Positions 15,865 to 23,559 of a DNA stretch of 64,000 nucleotides are shown in pieces. Every line of letters begins with the position of its first letter. Within the stretch, counting starts at the first letter, position 1. A program made the translations under genes and the position numbers. Origin of the DNA: an uncultured Naasia sp. (GTDB taxonomy: Bacteria > Actinomycetota > Actinomycetes > Actinomycetales > Microbacteriaceae); assembly GCA_913778905.1 (NCBI GenBank), contig CAJYYA010000008.1, forward strand, positions 208,046-272,045, given 5' to 3'. The notes beneath the pieces were generated by a model. That model did no database searches, was not told the origin of the DNA, and saw only the letters and a list, made by a program, of their open reading frames with translations.

Positions 15865-17541
15865 ATGACCGCCTACACCGTTGCCGACTACCTGCTCGAC
15901 CGTCTCGCCCACGCGGGCGTGCGTCACCTGTTCGGCGTGCCCGGCGACTTCACCCTGGCGTTCCTCGATCACGTGGAAGCCCATCCGCTCATCGAGTGGG
16001 TCGGCTGCGCGAACGAGCTCGGCGCCGGATACGCGGCCGACGGATACGCGCGCATGCACGGGCTGGGCGCGCTCAGCACGACGTTCGGCGTGGGCGAGCT
16101 CGCGGCCATCAACGCGGTCGCCGGCAGCTACGCGGAGCACGTTCCGGTCATCCACATCGTCGGTGCTCCCGCGACCCCCACGCAGTCCGCGGGGCGCGCG
16201 ACCCACCATTCGCTCGGCGACGGCGACTTCACCCACTTCGCCCGTATGTCGGCGGAGGTCACCGCGATCCAGCACACGCTCACAGCCGAGGACGCGGTCG
16301 CTCAGATCGACGAGGTGATCACATCGGTGAGGGACCGGCGCCTGCCCGGCTACCTCCTGCTGCCCGCGGACGTGTCGGAGGCGCCCGCCGCGCGTCCGGA
16401 TCACGATCTGCCCACGCCGCCCACCGTCACCGACCCCGCCGTGCTCTCCGCATTCGACGATGCCGTGCGCACGCGACTTGCGGCGTCACGATCCGTCGCC
16501 GTGCTGGCCGACATCCTCGTCGAGCGGGTCGGCGCGGAGGCCGAACTCCACGAACTCCTCGCCCTCGACATCCCTCACGCGACCCTGCTCTGGGGGCGCC
16601 GCGTCGTCGACGAACAGGCGCCCGCCTACCTGGGCTCCTACATCGGGGCCGCGAGCGATCAGCGGGTGCGCGAAACGATCGAAGGCGCCGACACCCTCGT
16701 CGTCGCCGGGGTGCAGTTCACCGACCTCACGAGCGGCTTCTTCTCGCAGCACCTCGACCGGGGACGCACCGTCGAGATCGGCGGCGAGGCCGCCAGCGTC
16801 GGCGACCGGAACTTCGCTCCGCTCGCGATGACGGACGCCCTGAACGTGGTCACCGCCGCCATCGGCGACCTCCGTCACCAGCTCTCACTCGATGCTCCCG
16901 TGCAGGGCGCGCACGTCGAGCTGCCCGCCCCCGCCGAGGCCTCCGCGCCGCTCGATCAGACCGAGCTCTGGGCGATCGTCGACGACTTCCTCCGCCCAGG
17001 CGACACCGTGCTCGCCGACCAGGGCACGAGCTTCTACGGAATGGGCGGCCAGCGGCTGCCGCACGACGTCGTGTTCATCGGCCAGCCGCTGTGGGCATCC
17101 ATCGGATACACCCTGCCCGCCCTCGTGGGCGCCGCGACCGCCAGGCCCGACCGACGGCCCGTGCTCCTGATCGGCGACGGGGCCGCGCAACTCACGATCG
17201 CCGACCTCGGCACCCTCATCCGGCAGCGGATCCCCGCCATCGCGGTCATCGTCGACAATGACGGCTACACGGTCGAGCGCGTCATCCACGGCGAGTTCGC
17301 CGCCTACAACGACATCGCCCGCTGGGATTGGACCCTGCTGCCTGCCGCGTTCGACCGTTCGGGTCGTTCCCGCGGGGTCCGGGCGGAGACCGTGGGGGAG
17401 CTGCAGGCGGCGCTCGCCGACGCCCGCGCGCACGACGGGCTCACCCTCGTCCAGGCCGTCGTGCCGGCGCACGACGTGCCACCCATCCTGCGCACCCTCG
17501 CCGAGGCGGCGGCTGCTGCCAATCGCCGCGCGGTTGGGTAG
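15865..17541 (+). CDS. ThDP-dependent 2-keto acid decarboxylase (indolepyruvate/phenylpyruvate/pyruvate type)
   Basis: Non-oxidative decarboxylation of a 2-keto acid to an aldehyde. The 558-residue length and all key residues fit the family: cofactor-activating Glu51 in ANELGAGYAADGYA, Asp28 in GVPGDF, the His114-His115 pair in THHSLGDGDF, and the C-terminal ThDP motif GDGAAQ...NDGYTVE. I chose the ATG at 15865 because family members begin MT-YTVADYLLDRL; an ATG four codons earlier (15853) is also possible. Sequence alone does not separate indolepyruvate, phenylpyruvate, branched-chain or pyruvate specificity. An indolepyruvate enzyme would imply indole-acetic acid or aromatic alcohol formation. 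Decayed fragments of this locus lie about 1 kb upstream. Confidence 0.88.
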   Translation: MTAYTVADYLLDRLAHAGVRHLFGVPGDFTLAFLDHVEAHPLIEWVGCANELGAGYAADGYARMHGLGALSTTFGVGELAAINAVAGSYAEHVPVIHIVGAPATPTQSAGRATHHSLGDGDFTHFARMSAEVTAIQHTLTAEDAVAQIDEVITSVRDRRLPGYLLLPADVSEAPAARPDHDLPTPPTVTDPAVLSAFDDAVRTRLAASRSVAVLADILVERVGAEAELHELLALDIPHATLLWGRRVVDEQAPAYLGSYIGAASDQRVRETIEGADTLVVAGVQFTDLTSGFFSQHLDRGRTVEIGGEAASVGDRNFAPLAMTDALNVVTAAIGDLRHQLSLDAPVQGAHVELPAPAEASAPLDQTELWAIVDDFLRPGDTVLADQGTSFYGMGGQRLPHDVVFIGQPLWASIGYTLPALVGAATARPDRRPVLLIGDGAAQLTIADLGTLIRQRIPAIAVIVDNDGYTVERVIHGEFAAYNDIARWDWTLLPAAFDRSGRSRGVRAETVGELQAALADARAHDGLTLVQAVVPAHDVPPILRTLAEAAAAANRRAVG

Positions 17542-17552
17542 CGTCGCTCGAC

Positions 17553-17945
17553 GTGAACGAGTCATTCGACACCGCCCTCGAGCGGACGGCCGCCGCGCTC
17601 ACCGCGATCGCAGGCGGAGACCCGGGTCCCTTCGCGGCGTGCTGGACGGAAACGGACGACGGAACCCTCATGGGCGGGTTCCTCACCCGTGTGCAGGGAG
17701 CGGTTGCCGTCCGTGAAACGCTCGGCTGGGTGGCTTCGCGCTTCTCGAACGGCGACCTGGTGGCCGAGTACGACCAGGTGCTCGTCGGGAACGACTGGGC
17801 GATGACGGCCGGCTACGAACGCGGGGTCCTCGCCCTCGACGGGGCCGAGCCGGCACCGTTCGCAGTGAGGGTGACGCACGTCTACCGCCTCGAAGAGGGC
17901 GTGTGGCGCATCATCCACCGCCACGGCGACCACGTCCCCGCTTGA
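17553..17945 (+). CDS. SnoaL/NTF2-like protein
   Basis: A GTG at 17553, 11 bases after the decarboxylase stop, begins a 130-residue protein. It has the NTF2-like pattern: an N-terminal helix (FDTALERTAAALTAIAGGDPGPFAACW), a central ETLGWVASRFSNGDLV segment, and final strands ending VTHVYRLEEGVWRIIHRHGDH. This resembles SnoaL-like/DUF4440 ketosteroid-isomerase-fold proteins. It is probably co-transcribed with the decarboxylase. It may bind or convert a small hydrophobic product, but no specific activity can be assigned. Confidence 0.75.
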   Translation: MNESFDTALERTAAALTAIAGGDPGPFAACWTETDDGTLMGGFLTRVQGAVAVRETLGWVASRFSNGDLVAEYDQVLVGNDWAMTAGYERGVLALDGAEPAPFAVRVTHVYRLEEGVWRIIHRHGDHVPA

Positions 17946-18026
17946 GGGAATCGGCTCCGCCGAGGGATCGGCTGAGCCGATGCTGCTTTGGTCTGCTCTC
18001 GGTACGCCTGCGGCTACTCGAGCCGT

Positions 18027-18135
18027 CTCGGTACGGCCTGGCGGCCTACTCGACGTCCGGGTTCCGGAGGTCGAGTAGCGGCCGCGAAGCGCCGCGTACC
18101 GAGACCGGCCGAGTAGCGGAGCGTATCGAGGCCCT
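18027..18135. repeat. Palindromic intergenic repeat, copy 1
   Basis: An element of about 110 bases with long self-complementary arms (TCTCGGTACG...CTACTCGAC paired with GTCGAGTAG...CGTACCGAGA), followed by GAGTAGCGGAGCGTATCGAGG. A second copy lies at 46924-47039. It lies between convergent genes, like REP-type elements that may form transcript ends. A degenerate half-copy occupies about 17995-18026. Confidence 0.8.
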
Positions 18136-18571
18136 AGCTCCGGTGGGAACGCCCCGCATAGCGGCGCCAGAGGAAGACGGCGGTTGCTCCGAGGAACGCG
18201 CCCGTCGTGTTGGCGAGGACGTCCTGAGCGCTCGCGAAGCGCCCCGGAAGCAGCGTCGCCTGAGCGGTCTCGATCCCGCACGACACCGCGAAACCGATGA
18301 CCCCCGCCAGCCACCATCGTCGCGGGAGCAGGAGCAGCGCCGCGAACACCCCCACCGGGACGAAGAACGCGATGTTCGCCGTGAACTCCACGAACGCGTA
18401 ATCGAACGCGCCCGGAACGCCGTGGCGGTGCAGGAATCGCAGCACCCGGCTCAACATCCCGTCGATGGGGCGATCGACCGGTGTCGGATACAACCCGATG
18501 GCGAGCACGAACAGGGCGTAGACACCCGCTGCGATAGCCACGCGGCGGACGTGGGTGCGGCGCGCCGTCAC
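18134..18571 (-). CDS. VanZ-like membrane protein
   Basis: The 145-residue protein has four hydrophobic segments and the VanZ-family pattern: a conserved ANIAFFVPVG, then ETAQATLLPGRFASAQDVLANTTGAFLG with the usual Glu-x-x-Gln and Asp-Val-x-x-Asn-Thr. VanZ relatives confer low-level teicoplanin resistance in one system but are mostly uncharacterised. The start codon overlaps the stop of the Doc-like gene upstream (ATGA), so they are co-translated. Why it is coupled to a toxin-like gene is unclear. Confidence 0.8.
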   Translation of the reverse strand: MTARRTHVRRVAIAAGVYALFVLAIGLYPTPVDRPIDGMLSRVLRFLHRHGVPGAFDYAFVEFTANIAFFVPVGVFAALLLLPRRWWLAGVIGFAVSCGIETAQATLLPGRFASAQDVLANTTGAFLGATAVFLWRRYAGRSHRS

Positions 18572-19098
18572 GGATGCTGCGGCTGACCGGGCCGGCGCGG
18601 ATGCTCAGCCGCCGCGCTCGCCTCCCTGGTCGCACCGCGGGAGGAACGCCGCCGCTTCCCCGGCGCGGGCGGCGGCCACGGGCCCATACGACGAGCCAAC
18701 CGGTCGGTGAGCTCGGCCGTGGAGATGACGCCCTTCGAGATCTCGCGCAGAAGGGCGACGACCTCGTGGTCCTCGAACTCGACGGCGACACGGTTCAGCT
18801 CGAGGAACACCCCGGTGGCCAGCCACGCGAGGCGCTTGTTGCCCGAGATCAACGGAGCGTGCCCGGCGATGCTCTCGAGCAGCACGGCCGCCTTGGCGGC
18901 CATCGTGGGGTAGACATCGCGGCCCTCGAAGACAAGGGACGGGCGGGCGACTGCGCCGATGAGCAGCCCCATGTCGCGGACGCCGACGTCGTCACCGCCG
19001 CTGTCGAAGGCGACGACGATGTGGACGACGTCCTCGATCGTCAGATATCTGACGGTGGGGGCGTCCTCGGCGACCGCGGCGGGGTGATCCGCGGTCAT
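18568..19098 (-). CDS. Doc/Fic-family protein with altered catalytic motif
   Basis: The 176-residue protein follows the Doc (death-on-curing) layout: YLTIEDVVHI near the start, GLLIGAVARPSLVFEGRDVYPT, then the Fic core HAPLISGNKRLAWLAT. In active Doc and Fic proteins the core is HxFx(D/E)xNKR. Here the histidine and NKR remain, but the acidic metal-binding position is serine and the phenylalanine is missing. Doc phosphorylates EF-Tu; this copy may be weakened or inactive. A Pro/Arg/Ser-rich tail of about 45 residues is added at the C-terminus. The start overlaps the small gene upstream (ATGA), as toxin-antitoxin pairs do. Confidence 0.75.
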   Translation of the reverse strand: MTADHPAAVAEDAPTVRYLTIEDVVHIVVAFDSGGDDVGVRDMGLLIGAVARPSLVFEGRDVYPTMAAKAAVLLESIAGHAPLISGNKRLAWLATGVFLELNRVAVEFEDHEVVALLREISKGVISTAELTDRLARRMGPWPPPAPGKRRRSSRGATREASAAAEHPRRPGQPQHP

Positions 19099-19298
19099 GC
19101 GTCAGCGAGTCGGGCCATCACCTCAGCGTATCGAACGAGCACGGCCGACAACGCGGCGTCGACCTCGTCGCGGCGGCCCAGCGAGGGGGCGACAGCGGGA
19201 GTCGCCGAGACGAGCTCCGGTCGCATCGCGAGGATGGCGGCCGCCAGAGTCCGCGCCAGCGGCACTGCTGCATCGCTCGACGGGACGGTCTCGGACAT
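19095..19298 (-). CDS. Putative antitoxin of the Doc-like protein (67 aa)
   Basis: A 67-residue Ala-rich, mildly acidic protein encoded directly upstream of the Doc-like gene with a 4-base overlap. The C-terminal half (GRRDEVDAALSAVLVRYAEVMARLADA) is predicted helical and could be the toxin-binding part. I see no Phd-like N-terminal DNA-binding pattern. The antitoxin role rests only on gene order and size. Confidence 0.55.
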   Translation of the reverse strand: MSETVPSSDAAVPLARTLAAAILAMRPELVSATPAVAPSLGRRDEVDAALSAVLVRYAEVMARLADA

Positions 19299-19323
19299 GC
19301 GGGCGAACCTAGGCGCACACGCG

Positions 19324-19354
19324 AGGAGGCCCCGCGCGACGCGCGGGGCCTCCT
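19324..19354. terminator. Hairpin terminator
   Basis: A 14-base perfect inverted repeat (19324-19337 with 19341-19354) with a 3-base loop, followed by GCCTTT. It lies just downstream of the IPT-repeat gene on the minus strand (stop at 19387) and upstream of the antitoxin gene. Confidence 0.8.
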
Positions 19355-19386
19355 GCCTTTACCCGGTTTCCCCTCCGGGTGGTGGA

Positions 19387-21543
19387 TCAAGCCTCTCGGC
19401 TGCGGAAGCGCATGATCGCTGCGCCGGCGAGCAGGGCCAGGAGGGCTCCGATCGTCAGCGGCAGGATCGGCGCGTCGACACCCGTGCTGGCCAGGAGGGG
19501 GCCACCGGCGGCGCCGCTCACGACCGCACCGCCGTTGCCGTTACCGCCCCCGCCGGGGGTGATGGGGCTGACGTAGGTGAAGCCGTCCTCGACGAGGGCG
19601 GATCCGTCATCCCCGGTCAGCACCACGTCGACGACGCCCGCGGGCCCGGCCGGAGTGATGACGGTGATGGAGGTGTCGGTGGGAGTCCCGACGATCGTGC
19701 CGGGATTGCCCCCGAAGGTGACCTCGGTCACGCCGCCCAGGTTGTCACCGACGATGACGACCGTCGTGCCGCCGGCCGTGGGGCCCGTGGCGGGGGTGAT
19801 GCTGTCCACGACGGGAGAGGCGTCGTCGACGTAGAGGTACTGTCCGCCGTCGATGACCTCGTCGTCGCTGAAGGTGAGCTCGACGTCGACGAATCCGGCC
19901 TCACCCGCTGGGGTGACGACGACGACCTCGGTGCCGTCCTCGGAGACCGAGACGATCGGGGCGGTGACCCCGTCGAACGTGACCTCGGTGACGTCGTTCA
20001 GAGCGTCACCGGTGATGGTGACCTCCTGGCCGCCGGCAGTGGGGCCCTGACGCGGGTCGATGTCGGTGACGACACGATCCTCGTCCGCGATGTAGCGGAA
20101 AGTACCCGGGGCGGTGATGACACGGCCGTCGGTCAGCTCGATGGTGACGGGCACTACGCCCACGCCGGCCGGTGTGACCACGGTGACCTCGTCGCCGTCC
20201 TCCGAGACGCCGAGGACCAGAGCGACGCCGGTGCCGAAGCGGACCACGTCTGTCTCCCCGAGTCCGTCACCGGAGATGACGACGAGCGTGCCGCCCGCCT
20301 CCGGGCCGCCGGTGGGGGTGAAGCCCAGGATCGACGGAGCGACGTACTCGAAGTCGCCGGCGTCGACCTCCACGCCGGTCGAGGAGCCGACCGTCACCGG
20401 GACCGTTCCGGTGCCGGCGGGGGTGGTGACGACGACCGCGGTGTCGGAGACGGAGACGATGTCCGCTTCCTCGTCGCCGAACGTGACCGTTGTGGTGTCG
20501 CCCAGCCCCGAGCCGCCGATGGTGACGGTGTCGCCGCCGTCCTCGCTGCCCGATCCCGGCTCGAGGCCGGTCACGGTGGGGGCGAGGTACTCGTAGGCGA
20601 GCTCTGCGGTGGCGTCGCCCGAGGTGACGACGACCGTGGCCGGGCCGAGGTCGCCGACCGGGGTCGTCGCGACGAGCGACTGGCCGGTGGGGTCGACCAC
20701 GAGGCCGGTGGCGGGGGTGCCGTCGAAGGTGACGGTCGTGTCGGGCCCGAAGCCCTCGCCCGTGATGGTGACGGTCTGGCCACCGGCGGTCGGGCCCGCG
20801 GCGGGAGCGATCGCGTCGGCGACGAGCGCGACGAGGGGACGCTCGCATTCGGCGGACGCGATCGTCACGGTGCCGTCGATGTCGACGACGGGGATCGCGA
20901 GGAGGCTGCCCGTGATCGCGATGTCGGCCACGAGGGCGGTGGCGAGGCTGGAGTCGCCGTCGCTGGTCTCGACGTTGTCGACCGAGATCGTCAGGTCGAG
21001 GCCGGTGAACTGGCCGCCCAGGGCGACGGTCGTTTCGGCTCCCAGCTCGTCCACCCCGATGTCCTGCCCCAGCACCGTGAGCCCGAGGAATTCGGTCTCG
21101 GCGCTGGGAGCTGCTCCCACGGGGCAGATCGCGGCCGCCGTCAGTGTGCCGTTGGCGGCGATGGCGTCCTCGAAGCCGAGGATGTTGACGCTGAGCCCGT
21201 CGACCGCGGCCGTCGCGGCGGACCCGGTGTTGCTGCTCGTCGCGCTCGTGTTGACCGCGGTCGCCGAAGCGCTTGCCAGCAGCGAACCGGCGATGGACGC
21301 GTCGGCGCCGACGAGTTCGCTGGAATCGGTGCCGGCGCCCGTGACGGCGACGTCGCCGACGGTCGCGTCCACCGAGGCGGCGAGGAGCGCCAGGACTCCG
21401 GCGTCGATGTCGACGCCGAGTCCGAGCGCCGAAGCGTCGCCCGGAGCTGCGAATGCGGGTGTCGCGGAGAGGAGGCTTCCTCCCGCGATGAGCCCGGCGA
21501 CGGTCGCGGCCGCCAGTGCTCGTGTTCTCTTGGTGCGGATCAT
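19387..21543 (-). CDS. Secreted IPT/TIG-repeat surface protein with LASTG anchor
   Basis: I chose the ATG at 21543 because it gives a compact signal peptide (MIRTKRTRALAA... TPAFA-A) with GGGGG about 10 bases upstream. The 718-residue protein has an N-terminal 230-residue domain rich in Ala/Val/Thr with one CP pair region (AAICPVG). Five tandem IPT/TIG Ig-like repeats follow, each with GPTAGG or similar, VTI.G..., VTFDG and VVTPAG. A Gly/Asn linker leads to LASTG (from 684), a helix and basic residues. IPT repeats usually serve as stalks of adhesins. A perfect inverted repeat about 150 bases upstream may control it. Confidence 0.85.
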   Translation of the reverse strand: MIRTKRTRALAAATVAGLIAGGSLLSATPAFAAPGDASALGLGVDIDAGVLALLAASVDATVGDVAVTGAGTDSSELVGADASIAGSLLASASATAVNTSATSSNTGSAATAAVDGLSVNILGFEDAIAANGTLTAAAICPVGAAPSAETEFLGLTVLGQDIGVDELGAETTVALGGQFTGLDLTISVDNVETSDGDSSLATALVADIAITGSLLAIPVVDIDGTVTIASAECERPLVALVADAIAPAAGPTAGGQTVTITGEGFGPDTTVTFDGTPATGLVVDPTGQSLVATTPVGDLGPATVVVTSGDATAELAYEYLAPTVTGLEPGSGSEDGGDTVTIGGSGLGDTTTVTFGDEEADIVSVSDTAVVVTTPAGTGTVPVTVGSSTGVEVDAGDFEYVAPSILGFTPTGGPEAGGTLVVISGDGLGETDVVRFGTGVALVLGVSEDGDEVTVVTPAGVGVVPVTIELTDGRVITAPGTFRYIADEDRVVTDIDPRQGPTAGGQEVTITGDALNDVTEVTFDGVTAPIVSVSEDGTEVVVVTPAGEAGFVDVELTFSDDEVIDGGQYLYVDDASPVVDSITPATGPTAGGTTVVIVGDNLGGVTEVTFGGNPGTIVGTPTDTSITVITPAGPAGVVDVVLTGDDGSALVEDGFTYVSPITPGGGGNGNGGAVVSGAAGGPLLASTGVDAPILPLTIGALLALLAGAAIMRFRSREA

Positions 21544-21690
21544 CTGCTTGGTACCCCCGTGTAGGCCCTTTCGGGCACGTTGTATTTCTGCAGCGATGAA
21601 TAGTCGTCGACTCGTTTCACCGGTATTCATCGACAATTCTTTGCGAATGCCAATTCCTGGCCAGTGTGACCCGCGGGGGAGTGTCAGGGC

Positions 21691-21708
21691 GTGACCCGAA
21701 TGGGTCAC
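21691..21708. promoter_or_regulatory. Perfect 7-4-7 inverted repeat, possible operator
   Basis: GTGACCC, four bases, GGGTCAC; a further GTGACCC half-site lies 25 bases away (21666-21672). The spacing and symmetry fit a dimeric regulator site in the promoter region of the IPT-repeat surface protein. The regulator is unknown. Confidence 0.45.
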
Positions 21709-21844
21709 AGATGAATTATGTGGCTCCAAAATCTCGCTTTGACCAGGCTAATCACAAGTGCTACTTGGATTCGACAGGTGAATATGGGCAACTACTGGGA
21801 TCGTGCGAAAAGGCCGTATCAGTAGTCGCCGAGAAAAAAGAAGT

Positions 21845-21878
21845 AGCCCCGCCGCCTGGATTATCAGGCGGCGGGGCT
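21845..21878 (-). terminator. Terminator of the GT4/GT4/cytidylyltransferase operon
   Basis: A 14-base inverted repeat (21845-21858 with 21865-21878) with a 6-base loop lies about 30 bases past the cytidylyltransferase stop on the minus strand. On that strand the stem is followed by A/T-rich sequence ending in a TTTTTT run, a classic intrinsic terminator. Confidence 0.85.
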
Positions 21879-21907
21879 TGTTCTCTCAGCGGGAATGGTC
21901 GGCGGGG

Positions 21908-22354
21908 TCAGCGGCCCGCAGGAATACGGGCTCCGGCGCTCAACGCGTCCAATGCGCCCCGCAGTCGAGTGCTCGACGTCGACATCGTGTAGGGGAAGTA
22001 GACGACCTCGACCCCCACCTTGGCGAACTCGCGCTCGAGGCGCTCGCCCTTCTCGGTGCCCCGCCAGTCGTCACCCTTGAAGAAGACGTCGAAGCGCAAC
22101 TCCTCCCAGGTGTCGAGCTTGTCGGAGAGCGTCTCGGCGTGGACCTGATCGACGAAGTCGATGTGGCGCACGATCTCCATGCGCTCAGCCAGGGTGATCA
22201 CGGGGGTGATGCCCTTGTTCTGCATCAGCATCTCGTCCGAGACGACGCCCGCGATGAGGTGGTCGCAGTTCGCCTTGGCATGCTTGAGGATGTTCAGATG
22301 GCCGATGTGGAACAGGTCGAAGGCGCCTGCCGCGTACCCGACGACCCGGCTCAT
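21908..22354 (-). CDS. Glycerol-3-phosphate cytidylyltransferase-like protein (TagD family)
   Basis: The 148-residue protein has the nucleotidyltransferase signature FDLFHIGHLNIL (HxGH) and the C-terminal YTMSTSSTRLR, which aligns with the RTxGISTT motif but is altered. Family members make CDP-glycerol or a related CDP-alcohol for teichoic-type polymers. The start overlaps the preceding glycosyltransferase gene by 4 bases and ends a three-gene minus-strand operon. A CDP-alcohol phosphotransferase gene lies on the other side of the operon, so a CDP-linked precursor made here could be used there. The exact substrate is not visible. Confidence 0.85.
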   Translation of the reverse strand: MSRVVGYAAGAFDLFHIGHLNILKHAKANCDHLIAGVVSDEMLMQNKGITPVITLAERMEIVRHIDFVDQVHAETLSDKLDTWEELRFDVFFKGDDWRGTEKGERLEREFAKVGVEVVYFPYTMSTSSTRLRGALDALSAGARIPAGR

Positions 22355-23559
22355 CGCGCACCCGCCGATACCTGCACACCGGTGCCGCGACGGGGGCCGA
22401 TCCCGGCCGTGTGGGCGATGGCCCGCACGATGCGGGTCCGGTACAGCTCGGGGGAGTAGCGCAGGCGGGCGTCTTCCGCGTCCTCGATGGCGATGGCGCG
22501 GAACGTCGCCCAGCGTTCGAAGATCGTCTGCAGTGCGAGCGCCAGGTCGTCGACGTCGCCCGGGCGGACCAGGAGCGACGAGTCGAAGCCGCTGACGGCC
22601 TCGGGGAGTCCGCCGGACCGGCTCACCACGCTGGGACGCGCGGCCAGGACGGCTTCGACCGCGGTGTTGCCGAAGGGCTCATCGGTGCGGGAGGGCACGA
22701 CGACCGCATCCGCCGCGTCGACGTACTCCCAGGCGTCGCTCTGCCACCCGTGGAGGCGGACGGACGCGGCGAGGCGCAGGTCGAGGACCTTCTGGCGGAG
22801 GTCCTGTTCGTACCATTCGTAGCCCGTGAACGCGTCGCCGACGATGTCGAGCTGGATGTCCAACCCTAGGGTGCGCAGTTGAGCGACCGCGTCGATCGCC
22901 ACGTCCACACCCTTGCGCGGCGACAGGCGTCCGACGTAGATGACGCGGAGAGTGCCGTCGATCGATTCGCGAGGTGCGCTGAGGTGGGTCGGGCCCACGA
23001 CGCCGTTGTAGACGACGCTACCGCGGCGAGCGAGGGCCTTCGACTCGCGCCCGAGGACCTGCAGGCTGAATTCGCTGTTGGCGACCACGTCGTTAGCGAG
23101 CAGCATCGGCATTGCGAGACCGGCGCGGAGGAGCTTCGGGGCCGACTTCTCGGCTTCGTGGACGTGACCGACCACGGGGATCCCGGCGGCCCGGGCCGCC
23201 AGCGCCCAGATCGGCACGGTGAGCGTGCTCACGTAGACGACGTCGGGGCGAAGGCGGCGGAGGAACTTGTCTGCGGCGATGAGACGGGCCGGAGCTTGCA
23301 CGCTCAGCTTCGCCAGGGAGAAGGGGCGAAGCAGGCTCTTACGGAGCACCGGGATGTCGAGGATCGCGGTCTCGGCTCCGCGCGCACGAGCCTCGCGAAG
23401 AAGAGGGCCGTCGACGGGGGTCGTCAGGACCACCCGCCAGTTGGCCTCGACGAGACCGCTGATGGTCTCGAGCATGACCCGGTCGGAGCCGTACATCTCG
23501 GCGCTCGGGTGGGCGATGAGCGCCGTGCCCACCTCGGCGGGGAAGAGGGGATCAGGCAC
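22351..23559 (-). CDS. GT4-type glycosyltransferase
   Basis: The 402-residue protein has the two-domain GT-B layout. The N-terminal acceptor domain includes LIAHPSAEMYGSDRVMLETI and VYVSTLTVPIWALAARAAGIPVVGHVHE. The C-terminal nucleotide-sugar domain includes VIYVGRLSPRKGVDVAIDAV and the GT4 E-x7-E region PSRTDEPFGNTAVEAVLAARPSVVS. It probably transfers a sugar from a nucleotide donor to a lipid-linked acceptor at the inner membrane face. It overlaps the upstream glycosyltransferase gene by 8 bases and the cytidylyltransferase gene by 4 bases. Confidence 0.88.
   Translation of the reverse strand: MPDPLFPAEVGTALIAHPSAEMYGSDRVMLETISGLVEANWRVVLTTPVDGPLLREARARGAETAILDIPVLRKSLLRPFSLAKLSVQAPARLIAADKFLRRLRPDVVYVSTLTVPIWALAARAAGIPVVGHVHEAEKSAPKLLRAGLAMPMLLANDVVANSEFSLQVLGRESKALARRGSVVYNGVVGPTHLSAPRESIDGTLRVIYVGRLSPRKGVDVAIDAVAQLRTLGLDIQLDIVGDAFTGYEWYEQDLRQKVLDLRLAASVRLHGWQSDAWEYVDAADAVVVPSRTDEPFGNTAVEAVLAARPSVVSRSGGLPEAVSGFDSSLLVRPGDVDDLALALQTIFERWATFRAIAIEDAEDARLRYSPELYRTRIVRAIAHTAGIGPRRGTGVQVSAGAR

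Larger units (their letters stand above)
21544..21907. other. 364-base non-coding region upstream of the IPT-repeat gene
   Basis: No gene is seen. The stretch is relatively AT-rich. It holds the leader of the minus-strand IPT-repeat gene, the inverted repeat at 21691-21708 and the terminator hairpin at 21845-21878 belonging to the cytidylyltransferase gene. Confidence 0.6.

Noticed and set aside
18574..21564. A 996-residue open frame on the plus strand across the Doc-like and IPT-repeat genes
   Set aside because: Its protein is a low-complexity Arg/Gly/Asp-rich mirror of the GC-rich genes on the other strand. The minus-strand IPT-repeat protein has a signal peptide, domain repeats and a sorting signal.
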